This document shows, one piece after another, positions 33,315-45,701 of a stretch of 64,000 bases of DNA. The notes below the pieces were generated by a model. The model searched no databases, was not told the DNA's origin, and saw only the letters and a list, made by a program, of their open reading frames with translations. Within the stretch, counting starts at the first letter, position 1, and every line of letters starts with the position of its first letter. Source of the DNA: Ganoderma boninense (Eukaryota > Basidiomycota > Agaricomycetes > Polyporales > Polyporaceae); contig PJEW03000013.1 of the NCBI GenBank assembly GCA_002900995.3, positions 250,632 through 314,631 of the forward strand, read 5' to 3'. The position numbers and the translations under genes were made by a program.

Positions 33315-34594
33315 GACACAGTTCACGTTCACGCTCTTCAAGCGGCCGACAGCCCGATGGGGGTGACAGTTAACGTTTAACAGTTGACTTTGATGCGCTG
33401 TGCCGCGCCAATATGCGCCAAATGCATGTCGGGCCGCCGCGAGGTCGGCGGCAAGCTTGGTAAGTCTCCGGCCTTCTAGGCCTTACCATGATCGTTCTCC
33501 CTCACGCAACAAGGTCATTTATCGTCTGTCCTGGGATACAAAGGCCTTACCACGTCACAGCGGTACTGACTTGAACTTGACGTCACCCTGACTGGCCCTT
33601 GCAGCTCACCGAATATTCGATCTCGCTCTCTCTACCCATTTCGACCTACTATGCGCTGTTCACCGCGAGCGAACTGGTTGAGGTCAACCACCTCCATCAT
33701 AATGTGACCGCACCTAGAAACTAACTGTACCGCTTTCGCGCAGGTGCACCTGTACGTTACCGGCGTGCAAGCAAAGGGCTCCCACAATGTCGTGGCGGGT
33801 AATTGTATCTTTTTCAGCCCTGACAGTGGGAGCAATGCTCCGCTATGGATACCGGGCGAGCAGTCCTCTACAAGGGCGGTACATGTGAGCACGCCCCTCG
33901 CCCTACGCAAGGTGTCCCTTTCGAAGGCTATCCGTATACGGTCCCACAGGGAAGACCTTCCTCGGGCAGTCTACGTTCATGTCGACAATCATGCTCATGT
34001 ACATACACTAGAATGTGACCAATGGCGACGTCCTCCTGGCTATCGCGTAGGTTGTACGGCCGGACACAGGTCTCCTTGCCTTCAACCTCAAGATTCGTCA
34101 ACGAAATGGTCTGGCGAACTCACGCTGTGATACGGCCCTATACTCTGCACGTCAAGCATGCCACTTTCAGGTGACCACCGTTGACTTGAGAGTCATTCGC
34201 CCCGAGTTCTCCCCCCCCCTCGAATCTGCACGGAAGCCCAAGCATGTGCACGGCTCTATAGAGTATACACCCCACGTCGGAACATGTGCTGCGCATAGAC
34301 AGTGGGCCGCTCCCTCCGCTTGGCTGCCTCTCCTGGGATAGCTCGGCAGCTCTTCGGCGGCCTGTCTCTGAGATTCGGACCAAATAGCGGCACCTGAGAC
34401 GTGCTCCGGCGATCCCGTCCTGAAGAATCTTTGGTTGGCTTGCTTCTGGGCCCACAACCGCGCCTCGCCGGGGTAGATGCGTAGACACCACGCCAGACTC
34501 TCCACTCGCACACGAACCCATCCATCATGCTCCCAGATGGATTCAACGCTTTCCTCCATGCGCGCAATCGTATCATAGCCCAGTCCCTCCAGTG
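33315..34594. other. Uncharacterised coding-like stretch next to the TIR element
   Basis: A minus-strand frame at 34,607-34,167 (EESVESIWEHDGWVRVRVES, LAWCLRIYPGEARLWAQKQ) is continuous with a frame beyond the element at 35,280 once the insertion is ignored. The inserted element therefore split a hypothetical gene here. No family recognised. 33,400-34,140 holds only short frames. Confidence 0.4.
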
Positions 34595-34784
34595 TAAGGC
34601 TGAACACGGCTCGAACCGCGGTTGAGCCGGAGCCGTAGCCGCAGTTATCAGTGCTCCGAAAGGCGTGATCCAGAGCCGCACCTTAACTGCACTGCAGTTT
34701 ATTATTAACCGCGGTTCAGTTAATATGTAAACCGCGGCTCAATTGATAAACCGCAGGGATAATCAATAGTTGTTAATATAATAG

Positions 34785-34866
34785 TGTTCCAACCGGGAAT
34801 TGAACCAGAGACCTCAGGGCTCTGCATTCATTCGATTAGGCGTACTAACCACTACACCAACAGACC
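34785..34866 (-). ncRNA. tRNA-like segment 1 (degenerate, inside the hAT-like element)
   Basis: On the minus strand it carries an A-box-like TTGGTGTAGTGGTTAGTAC and a B-box-like GGTTCAATTCC, spaced as in a tRNA with a long variable arm or intron. The acceptor stem does not pair well, so it is not called a functional tRNA. Confidence 0.55.
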
Positions 34867-34996
34867 ATTACAGCCATTGGTAAGTAATATAATAAGTACT
34901 CTTACTTACTGAGATAAGATAAGATAAGATAGATAAGATAAGATAAGAGCTAAAAGGTCGTTGGTATATGATTATACATATGTATAGGCTCATTAA

Positions 34997-35068
34997 GAGC
35001 CCATGGTGCAGTGGTTAGCATGGCTGTTTCAACACACCGGGCCTCTGGTTCAATTCCCGGCCGGTACA
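34997..35068 (+). ncRNA. tRNA-like segment 2 (degenerate, inside the hAT-like element)
   Basis: Plus strand, with ATGGTGCAGTGGTTAGCATG (A-box-like) and CTCTGGTTCAATTCCCGG (B-box-like), about 72 nt. It shares both boxes with segment 1 but lies in the opposite orientation. Acceptor pairing is poor and no anticodon arm could be assigned with confidence. Confidence 0.55.
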
Positions 35069-35287
35069 ATAGTATTAAATATGTAAATATTATGTATTTA
35101 ATACAGCATTGTAAACCATGGTTAAACTGCGGTTTTAAGTGTTCTATTGTACCCTTGATCCGGAGCCGCAGTTAACTGCACTGCGGTTAACAGTAAACCG
35201 CGGCTCGTATAACTGCGGCTCAAAGTGCGGCTCGGTTAATTGTTAACCGCAGTGTTAACTGTAACCGTGTTCAGCCTTACTCCAGTG

Positions 35288-36936
35288 TCACGTTTGACGC
35301 GATCGAAACGAACATTCCTCGCTTGGCCCTTCGCTATCACTGAGATTGATGCTGTTAAGGGTCACACCCGTGCACATTTGCAGCGTTCTGCATCTGGCCC
35401 GGATGGCCTCGACTACTCGGCAGTTCTCGCCGTTCCATCTGATAGGGACACTGAACTGTGGACAATGCATTTGTACCGCGGTCGCTCGCCCCCCCCCCCC
35501 CTCTTTCGCATGTCACTTCCTGGATCTCATGGATGGCAATGCTTCCATCTGTCGCGCAACCCACATAGTAGATCAGGCTGCTGCGGTGGTCCGCTGCAGG
35601 TCTACTGATTGATTGGCTGTGCCTACTGGTTATCCTGGACCGGCCTTCGCTATGCAGGCCACCACAACGATGAACATTCTAACGCCTCTACGACAGCGGC
35701 GGCGGCGATCCTGATGGGCGGTCCTATTAGTCCCACTTTCTAGCTCCTCTTCATCTCGGATTTCCGTTTCGAGCCTCAGCTTGACGACGTAGGTGTCGCC
35801 GGGTGTAGCCGGATCTACTGTCTCGAACATGGAACTAGTCGATGACATGACGGTCATAAGCCTCTTCCCTGCCGGTGCCCAGGACAGGCTCAAACAATTC
35901 TCCAAGTACTCCACTACATTTGTCTGCAAGAACGTCTCCAAGACCCTGGACCTGGTAGTTAACCATGTCCCTGTCTCCCTGTACAACTAGACGATGGTTT
36001 GTAGTCATACGCGTGGTTTCGAGGACGCTGCACCCCCAGTTTAGTACTCTCGTAGTTTCCGAGCCCTTGAGAAGAGAATGTATCTCCCTTCCGCTGTTTT
36101 CGTTTTCTGGTTTGACCTGAGTCATAGCCACACCTCGAATCTCTATTCATGCAGATCCATGACTCGCAACTTGGAACCACCCAGTGTGACTGTGACTTGC
36201 ACCATAGTTCCTGGGTGAGCAGATTTCGAGACCGACGCTAAACGCCCCTCCTCCTTCTCAGTGTCGCAAATCGTGGATTAAATCCGCGCGTAAGCCACCC
36301 TCTGGTCATTTAGGTGCGCAAATGTTTCCCCATGGCTCTTACTTCATCCTTGACGCGCCCCTAAGACTGGGATCAAGAGGAAAATAGGCCAGCTCCTCTG
36401 ACGATAAAAGTCACTTCCGAGAGCCGCAGTTCGGGGATGAACATCGCCTGCAGTGAACCTAGTCCATACTTACTAACCCCCTTTGAACACTCCTCGGTGC
36501 CAGACCCACAAACCTTTGACCAGGGTAATATTTTACTCCGGTAAGGATATTTTCAAGGGCGGACGTCCATTGACTACCGTGCACTGTGGGTCTAGAAGAA
36601 CGGCCCAAGGAAGAGTGATAAAAGAAAAGAAGACTATGTACAGTGCGAGGTATGTGCTGGGCTTCAGAGAAATATACGAGCGATAGAGTATTCGCGACGG
36701 ATGGATTGAATTGGAATGATGAGATATATGCCTGGGAAGCGGGAGATGATATCGCATGAAGAGGACTGCATGCCTGCACACGCGAAGGGAACTTCAGGCT
36801 GAAAGGCAGAATAGGCAGAAGGCAAGAAACAAAGAAGGGCTATGGAGCCACGGAGTCAGAAACTGCTACTTGTGCAATCTATGAGAACGTCAGCTGGGAA
36901 CGTCATTAGCATTCATCCTTCAAGCACCAATAAATG
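35288..36936. other. Stretch between the TIR element and the F-box gene
   Basis: Contains the outer part of the split hypothetical frame (35,290-35,610) and several short open frames. Nothing recognised. Confidence 0.35.
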
Positions 36937-38721
36937 TCAGCTTACCTCTGTAGCCACACGGACCGGGCCATAGGCGCGATCAACGCCAGTGGTAGCAGCG
37001 CGATGCCGGATGCAGTCAGGTTGACGGGACAGGTTGCGCAGTGCTTGCGAGATGGGCGTCCACCCAAGAGCGCTGACGTCTAACCTGACTGTCACCAAGG
37101 CAGGGTAGGCGTCTAACAGCGCTGCTGCGACAAGGCCAGCTTCGCCATCATCACAGTAGAGGATGGATGAGGACAGAGTTCGAAGGCCGTAGGCGCGAAT
37201 CGGACCTTCATTGTTCCGGAAGCCTGTGGTGCTCAGCTCCGGGAGGAACAGATACTCAAGAAGACGGCAGGTTATCGTGAGCATCTGCACCGTCTCGATG
37301 GTGGGCACGTCGGTAGCCTGGCGATGGATGACGTTGAATCTGAGGTCCAAGAAGCGGAGCTGGCGCCATGAATCGGCCATATGCATGAGGTCGTTTGGAA
37401 AGAGGCACATCTCGACAGATTGGATATGAATGACAACGTCCTGCCAGGTCTTCTTTTTGAGAAGAGGGTCCAGAACCGTCAGGATCGCATGCTTCTTGGA
37501 AATCCGCGCGGTCGACATGTTAGTGCAATACGTCAGCGCGAAGTTCCTCGACGACTCCAGGGAGAGGGCGGTCAAGATACAATGTTCGTCGCTTGCGCGG
37601 TTCCTCCCGCCGACGGGCACAATGTTGGCATAGCCACGCGGTGTAACTACGTCGACTGTGAAGTTTTCCTTGTAGTTGAACGTCGACCACTCTTCGTTGC
37701 AGAATGGAAGCGTAAGAGCAGGCAGAGGGATATCCTGCACCACCACAGTGGGCTCGGACCCTGACGGTTCGTATGAGCGAAAGAGGAATGAGACGGGAAG
37801 TAGAGGACTTACGCAAGACAGCGTAATGGATACTGTCCAAAATTTGGCGACTGAGTCGGTTGGTGGAACTGTGGGGGTGACATATAGAGATATTCAAGGA
37901 ATAGAGGCCGGAAAAGTCGCTGAGATAGCGGTCAACGAGACCCTTGGTGCGAAGATGGAACATCTTGTCAGGGAACGCATAACTGAGTGGCACCGAATCA
38001 TCGTGGAGCTCCAGGTCGACCCAACGGAGGCCCGTGGATCGAAAGGCGCCGAAACCATGGATGACGATGGGCGAAGTGCGGAGAGAAATCCTGGATCGCT
38101 CCGGATCCACCTCTCTCCAGGTGAGCTTCCTGATCGAGGGAAAGAGGAAAGCACGGCCTGGAGGGAGATGCTGCTGCAAGAAAGCCAAGAGCGCAGGGGA
38201 AAGCGATCGCGTGGAAGCCCATAGCTCCTGCACACGAGAGCAAATAAAGAAGAATCGGCGTAGTTTATAGCTTCCAGAGTCTTCTCCGGCCACGGTGATG
38301 CCACGTTGAACGTAGTGATTATGAATACAGCTGTCGAAAGAGAGTCAGCAACGTCGAGATATAGTAGATCCAAGCATACTTACTAGAGAAATAGATTGGG
38401 ATCTGTTGTGATGATATTCATCTGCTCGTACGTCAACATACTTCCCCCGTCGAGCAAAACGCCCCATATCAGAGGAAGGCAGACAATGCTACGATACAGG
38501 ATTGACATTGCGCTAGGATAGATGGCCGTGCAGGTCTTGCCGAAGGAGTTGACGGACTGATGCCCAGAGATAGACGGATTCTGGGGAGCGAGGAACCCGA
38601 CGATGTGCGCGACGATATCCAGCATGCTGAGGACGCGAGAAATGGGGCTGTTCACGATAATCTTCTCGTTGCCACAGTCGTCCTTCACTTTCACCATCAC
38701 CGGACCGCAAGATTTGAACAA
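36937..38721 (-). CDS. F-box protein with leucine-rich C-terminal region
   Basis: Likely substrate receptor of an SCF ubiquitin ligase. Near the N terminus the F-box-like block reads RVLSMLDIVAHIVGFLAPQN, then SFGKTCTAIYPSAMSILYRS and PLIWGVLL. An intron near 38,380-38,290 leads to the helical part (FFICSRVQELWASTRSLSP, FPSIRKLTWREVD) and then irregular leucine-rich segments such as SGLYSLNISIC, WRQLRFLDLRFNV, LLEYLFLPELST and AYGLRTLSSSIL. The last exon ends at 36,937 after VRVATEVS. No internal stop was seen in the joined exons, but exon ends are estimates. The family is very large in basidiomycetes and the target is unknown. Confidence 0.65.
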
Positions 38722-41570
38722 CTTGAGCGCGAATGAAGACGACTCGGCTACGATCTGTGAGTGTGGTGTTCCATATCAGCCGGGGTATGAAACCGTGACG
38801 ACAGTAAATGCGGACCTTGAGGTGTCCGTAGCCCTCTGGCTGCGGTGTGGACATGGCGGAAGGCAATGGGCTTGTGCCTCCACGTTCAGTGTTACATCGA
38901 GCATCTGACTGGACAAGATGATGAGGATGACTCACTTTTTGCAGGCGGAATAGTTATGTTACTGTTGCTTTAGGGAAGGGATGGTGAGGGCAATCCGGAG
39001 GTGTTCGAGCAATGGTGCTGGATGGTCGAGGGACGATGACCGCGAGCGCTTAAAACTGGTTGCACTTCACCATCCCCCGATCTCCCGTGCGCCAAACTTC
39101 GGAAACTCCCCAAGGTGCACTTCCCCGCCGCCGTCTACCCCTCAACATCGTACTTGGCAACTTCTCGGTCTGGAAACTGTCCATCCATAATTGTTCTTCC
39201 GTCACACGCTTGAGGCCTCCTGCTGATATCTTGACTGGACAAAGGAATGATAGATGTTAAAAAACATGGAGGAGAACAGAAATCGACAAGCCTGATGCCA
39301 GAACTCTTATGGCATGTGCGGCGGCCAAAAACATTAGGTATGACCAGATTTAACCAGTAAGAGTCCCGAACAGGCACTTCCCACTGGCCACACCGGAGTC
39401 GGAGACTGAGCTCCCCTAGAGACTCCTATCAATCCCCACATCAGCAACGTTGAACGCTCTTCTCGAATACACTACAGCAGCCGTCAGCATGGTGAATCAC
39501 CGTTGCGCAGGCAATAAAGCTTTGGGCCAAAGTTAAGTCGCTAGGGGTACGTGAGCTGATTTCTATGGATGTTTCGGTAGACTCACGAGTGTTAACTCAG
39601 GCATTTTCCATGCTATTTGGGCGAAATAACGACTGTCCCGCCAGGACACCGCCGTGCTCATGCAAGTCAAATCTAGAGTTTAACAACAATGTAAGCCCCC
39701 ATGACAGCACTGCTTATCATCGTACCTTCTTCACGCCCCTCCTCAAAACACTCAGCTCCATTTATTGTTCTGGATCCGCTACTTAATTTCAGCCTTCCAG
39801 TTTGTCTGATCGGTGTCGAGCCTTCGATTCAACGCCCCGAGCGCCCCCCCTCAATCGCTAGCCTCCGAGACCCACGGAGGGCACGCCATATGGCAAGAAG
39901 ATCGGGAGCATCGACGTGGAGAGAAGTGAACTTTCCGGCGGCGGATTCGAGGAAGGGATCGAGACCGGGAGGCAAGCGGAAGAGTTGGTTCATGCACGAG
40001 ACGAAACCATTATGAAGGCAATTGTCGGGGAAATATCACACAGAGCAGAGGACAAGAGAACGAGACTAGAGGGTGGGGACCAGAATGCCTACCTAAATTA
40101 AACGCCTAGAAATCACGCGCCGGGTCGAAAGTAAGCGAGTCGCTAACCGTCCGCGAACGTGATTGAAACCACATCCCTCCTTCCTCCAACTAGTACCATG
40201 TCTCCACTAGCAGGTCTGGCGATGTTCAACCATCCACACCCTCTCGAGTCGACATCCGTCTCTCGTTCTCATCTCTGACCACCGGTGGCCCAAGTACAAA
40301 TATAGAAGCAGAGTTCGACATTTGCCCTTAAGTTCGGTAGCTTGAATGCCCGCATCCTGCCGTTAAGTTCTCTCCGCAACAACTAGGCGGCCTTTTGAGC
40401 ACTTCCAGGCTGTCTCAGTCCCTCCAAACGGTCCGTTAATATCTTGAATGGTCGGAGGAGGAAGTTGAGAGGGCCCACTCACTGGGCCCATTTCCGCAAG
40501 GAAGATCTATCCACTCTGTCCGTTTTTCGTTGGGACACGGATTTTCGGAGCATCAACGCTCCACAACCACCAAGTTCGCGCCGGCGAGCGAGTAATGGTA
40601 AGTCCTGACCCACAGAAGCAATGGAAGTTTTCCCCAGTAGCGCTTCTATGTACCGGATAGCTCCGATCTCTGTTGAGTCCAGCCACTCGAGCTCCCACTT
40701 GAATTCGGGCCCCGTGCTGAGTAGGCCGTTGCAGAATCCTCCTGCCTCACCACCATCATGCCCCGTAGAGATATGAACCACAGACCATCCCGATATTCCG
40801 AGAATGTTCCTGTCTTGAACAAAGTTACTTGCCAGGACCCACAGGTCCGAGTTGAGGTGAGGACGGACCGCCACCATGAGTTGCGCTCGCTGACACCCAA
40901 GTCTCGAGTAGGATTCTTACCTGTGGGCCTGCGCCCCTCTTCTAGACGGATCTACAAACGTTGCTGGAAGGTTGCCACGTCCGAACAGCCACAATGCTAT
41001 AACTGGAAGGACTAAGTAAGATGGACCTCCGGACGATGACTCAGTAGTCTTCATCCTTCGCTCTGATGCATTGTGGTATAGGGACATGTCCTGCCTTCCG
41101 TGGCGAGTCAAAACAATCGTTGGGCAGCCAACATCGAACACCGTTTCTCAAGCCATGTCTGTGGAGACTGCAGTCTTCGCCGAGGCAGTGAGACGTCAGG
41201 ATCTGTCAACCGTTGAAAGTACTGGCGACTTGCGCGGAGAGTCGACGGATGTCAATGGCAGGTCGGAGTTGGCGAGCTTGAGGTGCGGGGAGAGGCGACG
41301 GGCTACCCACGTCCTGTCTTCTGGTCTCGTGATTGAAGTCGAAACTACCGGATCCCATGGTCTGACCGAATCCCTAGACCCGTTCAACAGCAACGTAGGT
41401 TTCCAAATGTCCGTGGGAGATAGAGGCAAGGCTAATCAACTCAACGTCCACACGCTAGACTATCTCCAGGACCGCTAGCCCCGAACCGACCTGTGACGAT
41501 AATCCTCATGCCGATGGCTGTCGCTCGGTGAGAGACGAGGTAAGTCGTCTGCCCATCTCCGACGGTTTTA
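38722..41570. other. Long stretch without a recognised gene
   Basis: Only short overlapping frames, some possibly 5' exons of the DUF6532-like gene (40,900-41,570). No repeat ends found. Confidence 0.3.
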
Positions 41571-42956
41571 GAGCTGATGAATTGCTCCACCAAGTCTCTG
41601 AGCTATGCTTATCCTTATTCCGATGGATGGGACACTTATCCTCCCCGGCAACGCGACGACTACTGTTTCGAGCCTTCGGAAGATCTTCAATCGCAGCTTG
41701 GCCATGATGATAATGGCGCTCCCGATGGATTGGTCAAATATCAGGTAGATATTACCTCTCACCACCCCACTGCTGTGTTTTCGCAGCGTCAATGACTGAG
41801 ACGTGCCAGACTGATCAAACCCTTGTGACAGACTAAGACTACAGCCAGGACAGCTAGCCCCGGACCGCTTCGCGATGATGATTCTCACATCAGGAGCGAC
41901 GACGTAAGCCTTCTGCATATCTGCGTCGCTTGTCAGTGAGCTGACACACTGCTCTAACCAGTCTGCGATTGGTTCTCCCTCGGAATGGGACATTTTCCCT
42001 CCCGGACAAGGTGGTCACTATTTCGAGGGACAACTGCAAAATCTACAGCCGCAACTCGAACCTTTCTACTGTGGTGATCCCTGGAGACTCAAGTTTATTC
42101 CCACTATTCTGATGTTCCTTGGAACTCGAAACAATCCATGGGAGTGTTCGGGAGACTCATTCGTGTCTCTTCTCCGACATGCATGGACGACTGTGTATGG
42201 CGACACCGCATGGCCAGATGAAGATGAAGACCTTGTTTGTTCTCTTGTTGGTTTCAATTCTTTTGTTTGCGCGCTGCAGTACGCTCAGGACTTCTACAGG
42301 CAACAGATCGCGTATCCGTCTGGTTTGAATCATTCGCGTCAAACCCTTTGATTGCCCTCGAAATCTACCTGAAGCGCGCTACGGGCAGCTTGTCCAATTT
42401 TTCAGAGTGGTCAGTGCTCTGTAAGGAAATTGTGCATGACGGTAGACTGTTTTATGAGTATCCTAATGGCCCGAAGTCTCGAGTAAGTTGTCTTCCACAC
42501 ATTGCCTGAGCTATACTGAGTATCACGTAGGGTATTTACGGTTCTCCGTTCGTCCTCGCTCCCCTTTCAGGCCATTTGCAGGCCATCCGAGGTGGGATGG
42601 AGGTGGAAGGACTCCGTGGATACGACCCTGAGAATGAACCGGCGTATCCCTATGGGGCCGTAGGTTTGGCTGCGGCTGCGGTACGAAGTTCTCATGGCGT
42701 AACAACGGTGATGTCGCTAATTGTTGGGCACCAGGCATCCCGCGCTGCGCTGCTCTTCGGGATGGAATTGGTTGGGTATGATGAAGCGAACAGTTTGGTC
42801 GTGAAAGCACCCACCAGCGACCGCCCTCAACTTCCGACTATCGACACTTCGTTTGGTCAGTTAGCGGCAGGAGGAACAACAAGGCAGTTTGCTGCATGGG
42901 CTCGAGGGCTGCAGGATCATGAATGGAGCACCATCTTATCCCGCGCGAACGCATGA
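41571..42956 (+). CDS. DUF6532-like basidiomycete protein, 3' part
   Basis: Lineage-specific family without known function. The recognisable C-terminal half reads WDIFPPGQGGHYFEGQLQNL, then RNNPWECSGDSFVSLLRHAW and YGDTAWPDEDEDLVCSLVGF. An intron follows, then NPLIALEIYLKRATGSLSNF, YEYPNGPKS, and after another intron GIYGSPFVLAPLSGHLQAIR and YPYGAVGLAAAAV. A TGA closes the frame at 42,954-42,956. An upstream exon repeats the first motif in diverged form (WDTYPPRQRDDYCFEPSEDL at about 41,625), which suggests a partial tandem duplication within the gene. Start and 5' exons unresolved. Confidence 0.5.
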
Positions 42957-43197
42957 TCCCTCCACCACGACCTCGCCAGCATGAAAGCGGACCGGAAGGC
43001 CTGCCACGGGAGTCATAGAGAACCATAACGAATGGCCTCGCCTTGGTGCTTACTTGGTTCGGTTGAATTCAAGGCTCCCCTCAGAAGATTTCCGTCAGCG
43101 CGGATTTCCAGATTCTTATATTCTCGATACAGTACTTGTCGGAACCTTTTAATATATACGCGAGATTGTCGAAGGGCACGAAATATATACCGAGAGT

Positions 43198-45701
43198 GAG
43201 AGCAAACGGTCCTCGGCCAGCGCGGGCCAACGTCCTGGCGCTAACGCTGGAAGACCGCTGGGCGTCAAGAGTCGGACTCGAGGTGTTGACCACATGCCTC
43301 CACATCCCCGTCTTGCTTGCGGGTCTCAGCCTCCGATCTTCCGTACCTTTGAACATTTTGCGCCGCAGCCGACCTTCCTCGAGCTGGAGTCACATCGTAT
43401 GCTGCAGGTTAAAGATGGCTTGCTGACCATGGTACGTGGCTTGCCCAGTCCAAGTTCGAATGTCTGGCTGCTCCAACTGACCCGTGTTCCTGTGTTGGTG
43501 CAGCCAATGCTCTCTTGGTGGCCGGTATGCTTCGTTGTGGGTCAAGCCAGGTGCGCCCGGGTTGGTCTACCCAACGCCGGGTGCGCGCAGCGCCATGATG
43601 GGTGTACACGTCTCCGAAGGGAGGATGGCATCAGGCGTCGAGTCAGTTCTCCCGCTCGACGCACGGGGGCTCCTTGGTACGCACTTCTTCCATTTTTATG
43701 TCGTCTACCCCGCCCTTTCCCCCTGTTTCATTGGATCCATTGTGGGGAGCCAGCTGGGCCGAAGTTGGTCCGCAGCCCAACACCGGATCCGCTCTGCGTT
43801 GTTTGGATCCCCGTGCAAACGTGGGACTCTGGCTTACGCTACGCTTTCTTCATTTCCCTGTCCAGATTGGCGTCGGTCAGCATCTCGCCAGTCCTGAAGT
43901 CGGCGAGCAGGAAAAGGAGCCAGGGCGGACGGGAGTTACCGGAACGGCTGGCGGCGGCATGTGCGGCGTTCGCGCCGGATGCACGCATGGCGAAGGAGGC
44001 AGTAGTTGTCGCAGGGCCCGTTTGGAAATACGGGTGGGCTCAACTAACCGGAAGATCTCCTGGAGGCAAGGCAGGCTGTGAGTGTCCTCACCTCCTTTGT
44101 CGAGAGTGTACGCATCGGCTGACCGCGTGCTGATGGATTGTATGGATTGCTGTGATGAAGACCAAATGCGAGTCTTTCGGGGTCTGCTGCAGCTCCTGTC
44201 GGACGCGGGTAGCATCGTGGACAGGTGTGAAGTTGACGGGGTAGGCTGTCGTCGTCGTAATCTAAGCCGGTCCCGCGGTTGTCGGTATGCTAGACGAGAG
44301 GTACGTTCAAAATACAGTCCCTTACCTTGCTCCCCTGCATTGACGCGGTCAGCTTCCCTTCTGCCCCAGATCCCTGCGTCTTCGACGCAACACCAGCCAC
44401 ATGAAAGCGAGTCTTTGACCTGTTCGCGCTTGATCCGGACGTTGATTGACGCGAATCTGTTTAGGTACTCACGTAGATGACATGGCGTTTTGAATTTCCT
44501 CGTCGCCGCCCCACCCGGAGTCGCTAGTTTCGCCCTCCACCTGTGCAGCCTGTGTGGCCATCTTCGCCGCAGCACACATCGCCGGCGACGAAACGCGAGC
44601 GCACGCTGCCAGCACTCAAGTTGCCCTCGCCCGAAAGCTAGCAGCCGTGTCATTCACATGAAGCGACTTCAGAAATTTGGTCGTCACGCAGCCTGCCACG
44701 CTCCGCCACGATGCCGGCTGGTGAAGGTAGATGCAGAACTAGAAGGTATGTCGCACAGGGGACTTGTCGTCATTCGTTGGTTGGCGATGGATAACGTGTC
44801 GTGCGGACAGCGGTTGACTCGCAACTCCAACGCGCCCGGGCGCCGCTCAAGCTCAAGCATTGTGCTCTGCGCGTGGGCGAGGAAGGAGAGCTAACGGAGC
44901 GCTGCTTCGAAGTCTAGGCATGAGTTCGGGCCTCAGGGAGCCCTGAATGAGGCCGGAGAGAAGGAGAACGAGCGCGAGAAGGAGAACGAGCACGAGAACG
45001 AGCACGAGCACGAGCACGAGAGCGAGAACGAGGACGAGAGCGAGCACGAGCACGAGGACGAGAACGAGGACGATTCGAAGCGCAAGACACGCAAAGGGCG
45101 GCGTAGCGAGTGGTCCGAATGTCGTGTCCAGAAGCAGAGTGCAGAAGCGGGAGGAAGATTGCATGATCGCCGACGCGGATTTGGACTGGAGGAGCAGAAC
45201 GGTGGAGGCGATTCAGGTTCAAATTCGGACTCAGATTGGAAGTAGGGCTCTGGCTCAGGGTCGAGGCAGCGGCGGGAAGGGTGACAAGGAGGGCGAAGTG
45301 CTCGAAGTCTGTTCCCGCTGGAACCTCGACCGCGAAAATCTCAGAGGATGCCAAGACGTAGGTACTGTTGCGGCTCTCGCGCGATGCAGGAGGACGCTGA
45401 TCGTCTCCCTGCACGGATATTCTGCTCTGCACAGCAGGCGGCCGCACGGCCTCGGTCCTGACTTTGTGTAGCAGCGACGGCCGTACTCTGCGACCAAGCT
45501 TCGGTGAGTTTGTTGCTCTCTCTTCGGTCCGCGGCTGGCCCAACCCGAGCTCACCCACGCTGCGTTGCAGAACCCACAGGCGAACCGGGAGACACAGCCT
45601 GAGGACCGAGTGCGCCGTGTTGAGCAGACGAAGCCGGAGCGCATCTTCCGCCTGGTCTGCTGCAGGCGATGGGGACGAAGAACGTGCACCGCGCGATGGG
45701 C
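43198..45701. repeat. Long inverted repeat, arm B (2,504 bp)
   Basis: Inverted near-identical copy of arm A. The two differences noticed are a G/A change in the codon after SLVAEYGR, and GCCGGAAG in A against GCTGGAAG in B near the outer gene start. Frames stop soon after both edges: after 45,701 the reading becomes a stop within a few codons, and left of 43,198 is AT-rich non-coding DNA. Between the arms lie 13.7 kb with the JmjC, F-box and DUF6532-like genes. Confidence 0.93.

Larger units (their letters stand above)
34595..35279. mobile_element. hAT-like non-autonomous element (685 bp) carrying tRNA-like segments
   Basis: Ends are TAAGGCTGAACACGG and its exact reverse complement. CTCCAGTG is duplicated on both flanks (34,587-34,594 and 35,280-35,287), an 8-bp target duplication. 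The 8-bp duplication and the YARNG-type end fit the hAT superfamily. Sub-terminal regions repeat AACCGCGG/AACTGCGG many times on both sides, as expected for transposase binding sites. The centre contains two tRNA-like sequences and a GATAA-type microsatellite (about 34,911-34,948). No transposase frame. It interrupts a hypothetical minus-strand gene. Confidence 0.88.

Noticed and set aside
34785..35068. Two functional tRNA genes
   Set aside because: A and B boxes are good but acceptor stems do not pair and anticodon arms are unclear; called tRNA-like only.
26966..45701. An 18.7-kb DNA transposon with 2.5-kb terminal inverted repeats
   Set aside because: No target duplication at the outer edges, no transposase inside, and coding frames run across the edges of arm A. 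A duplicated segment fits better.
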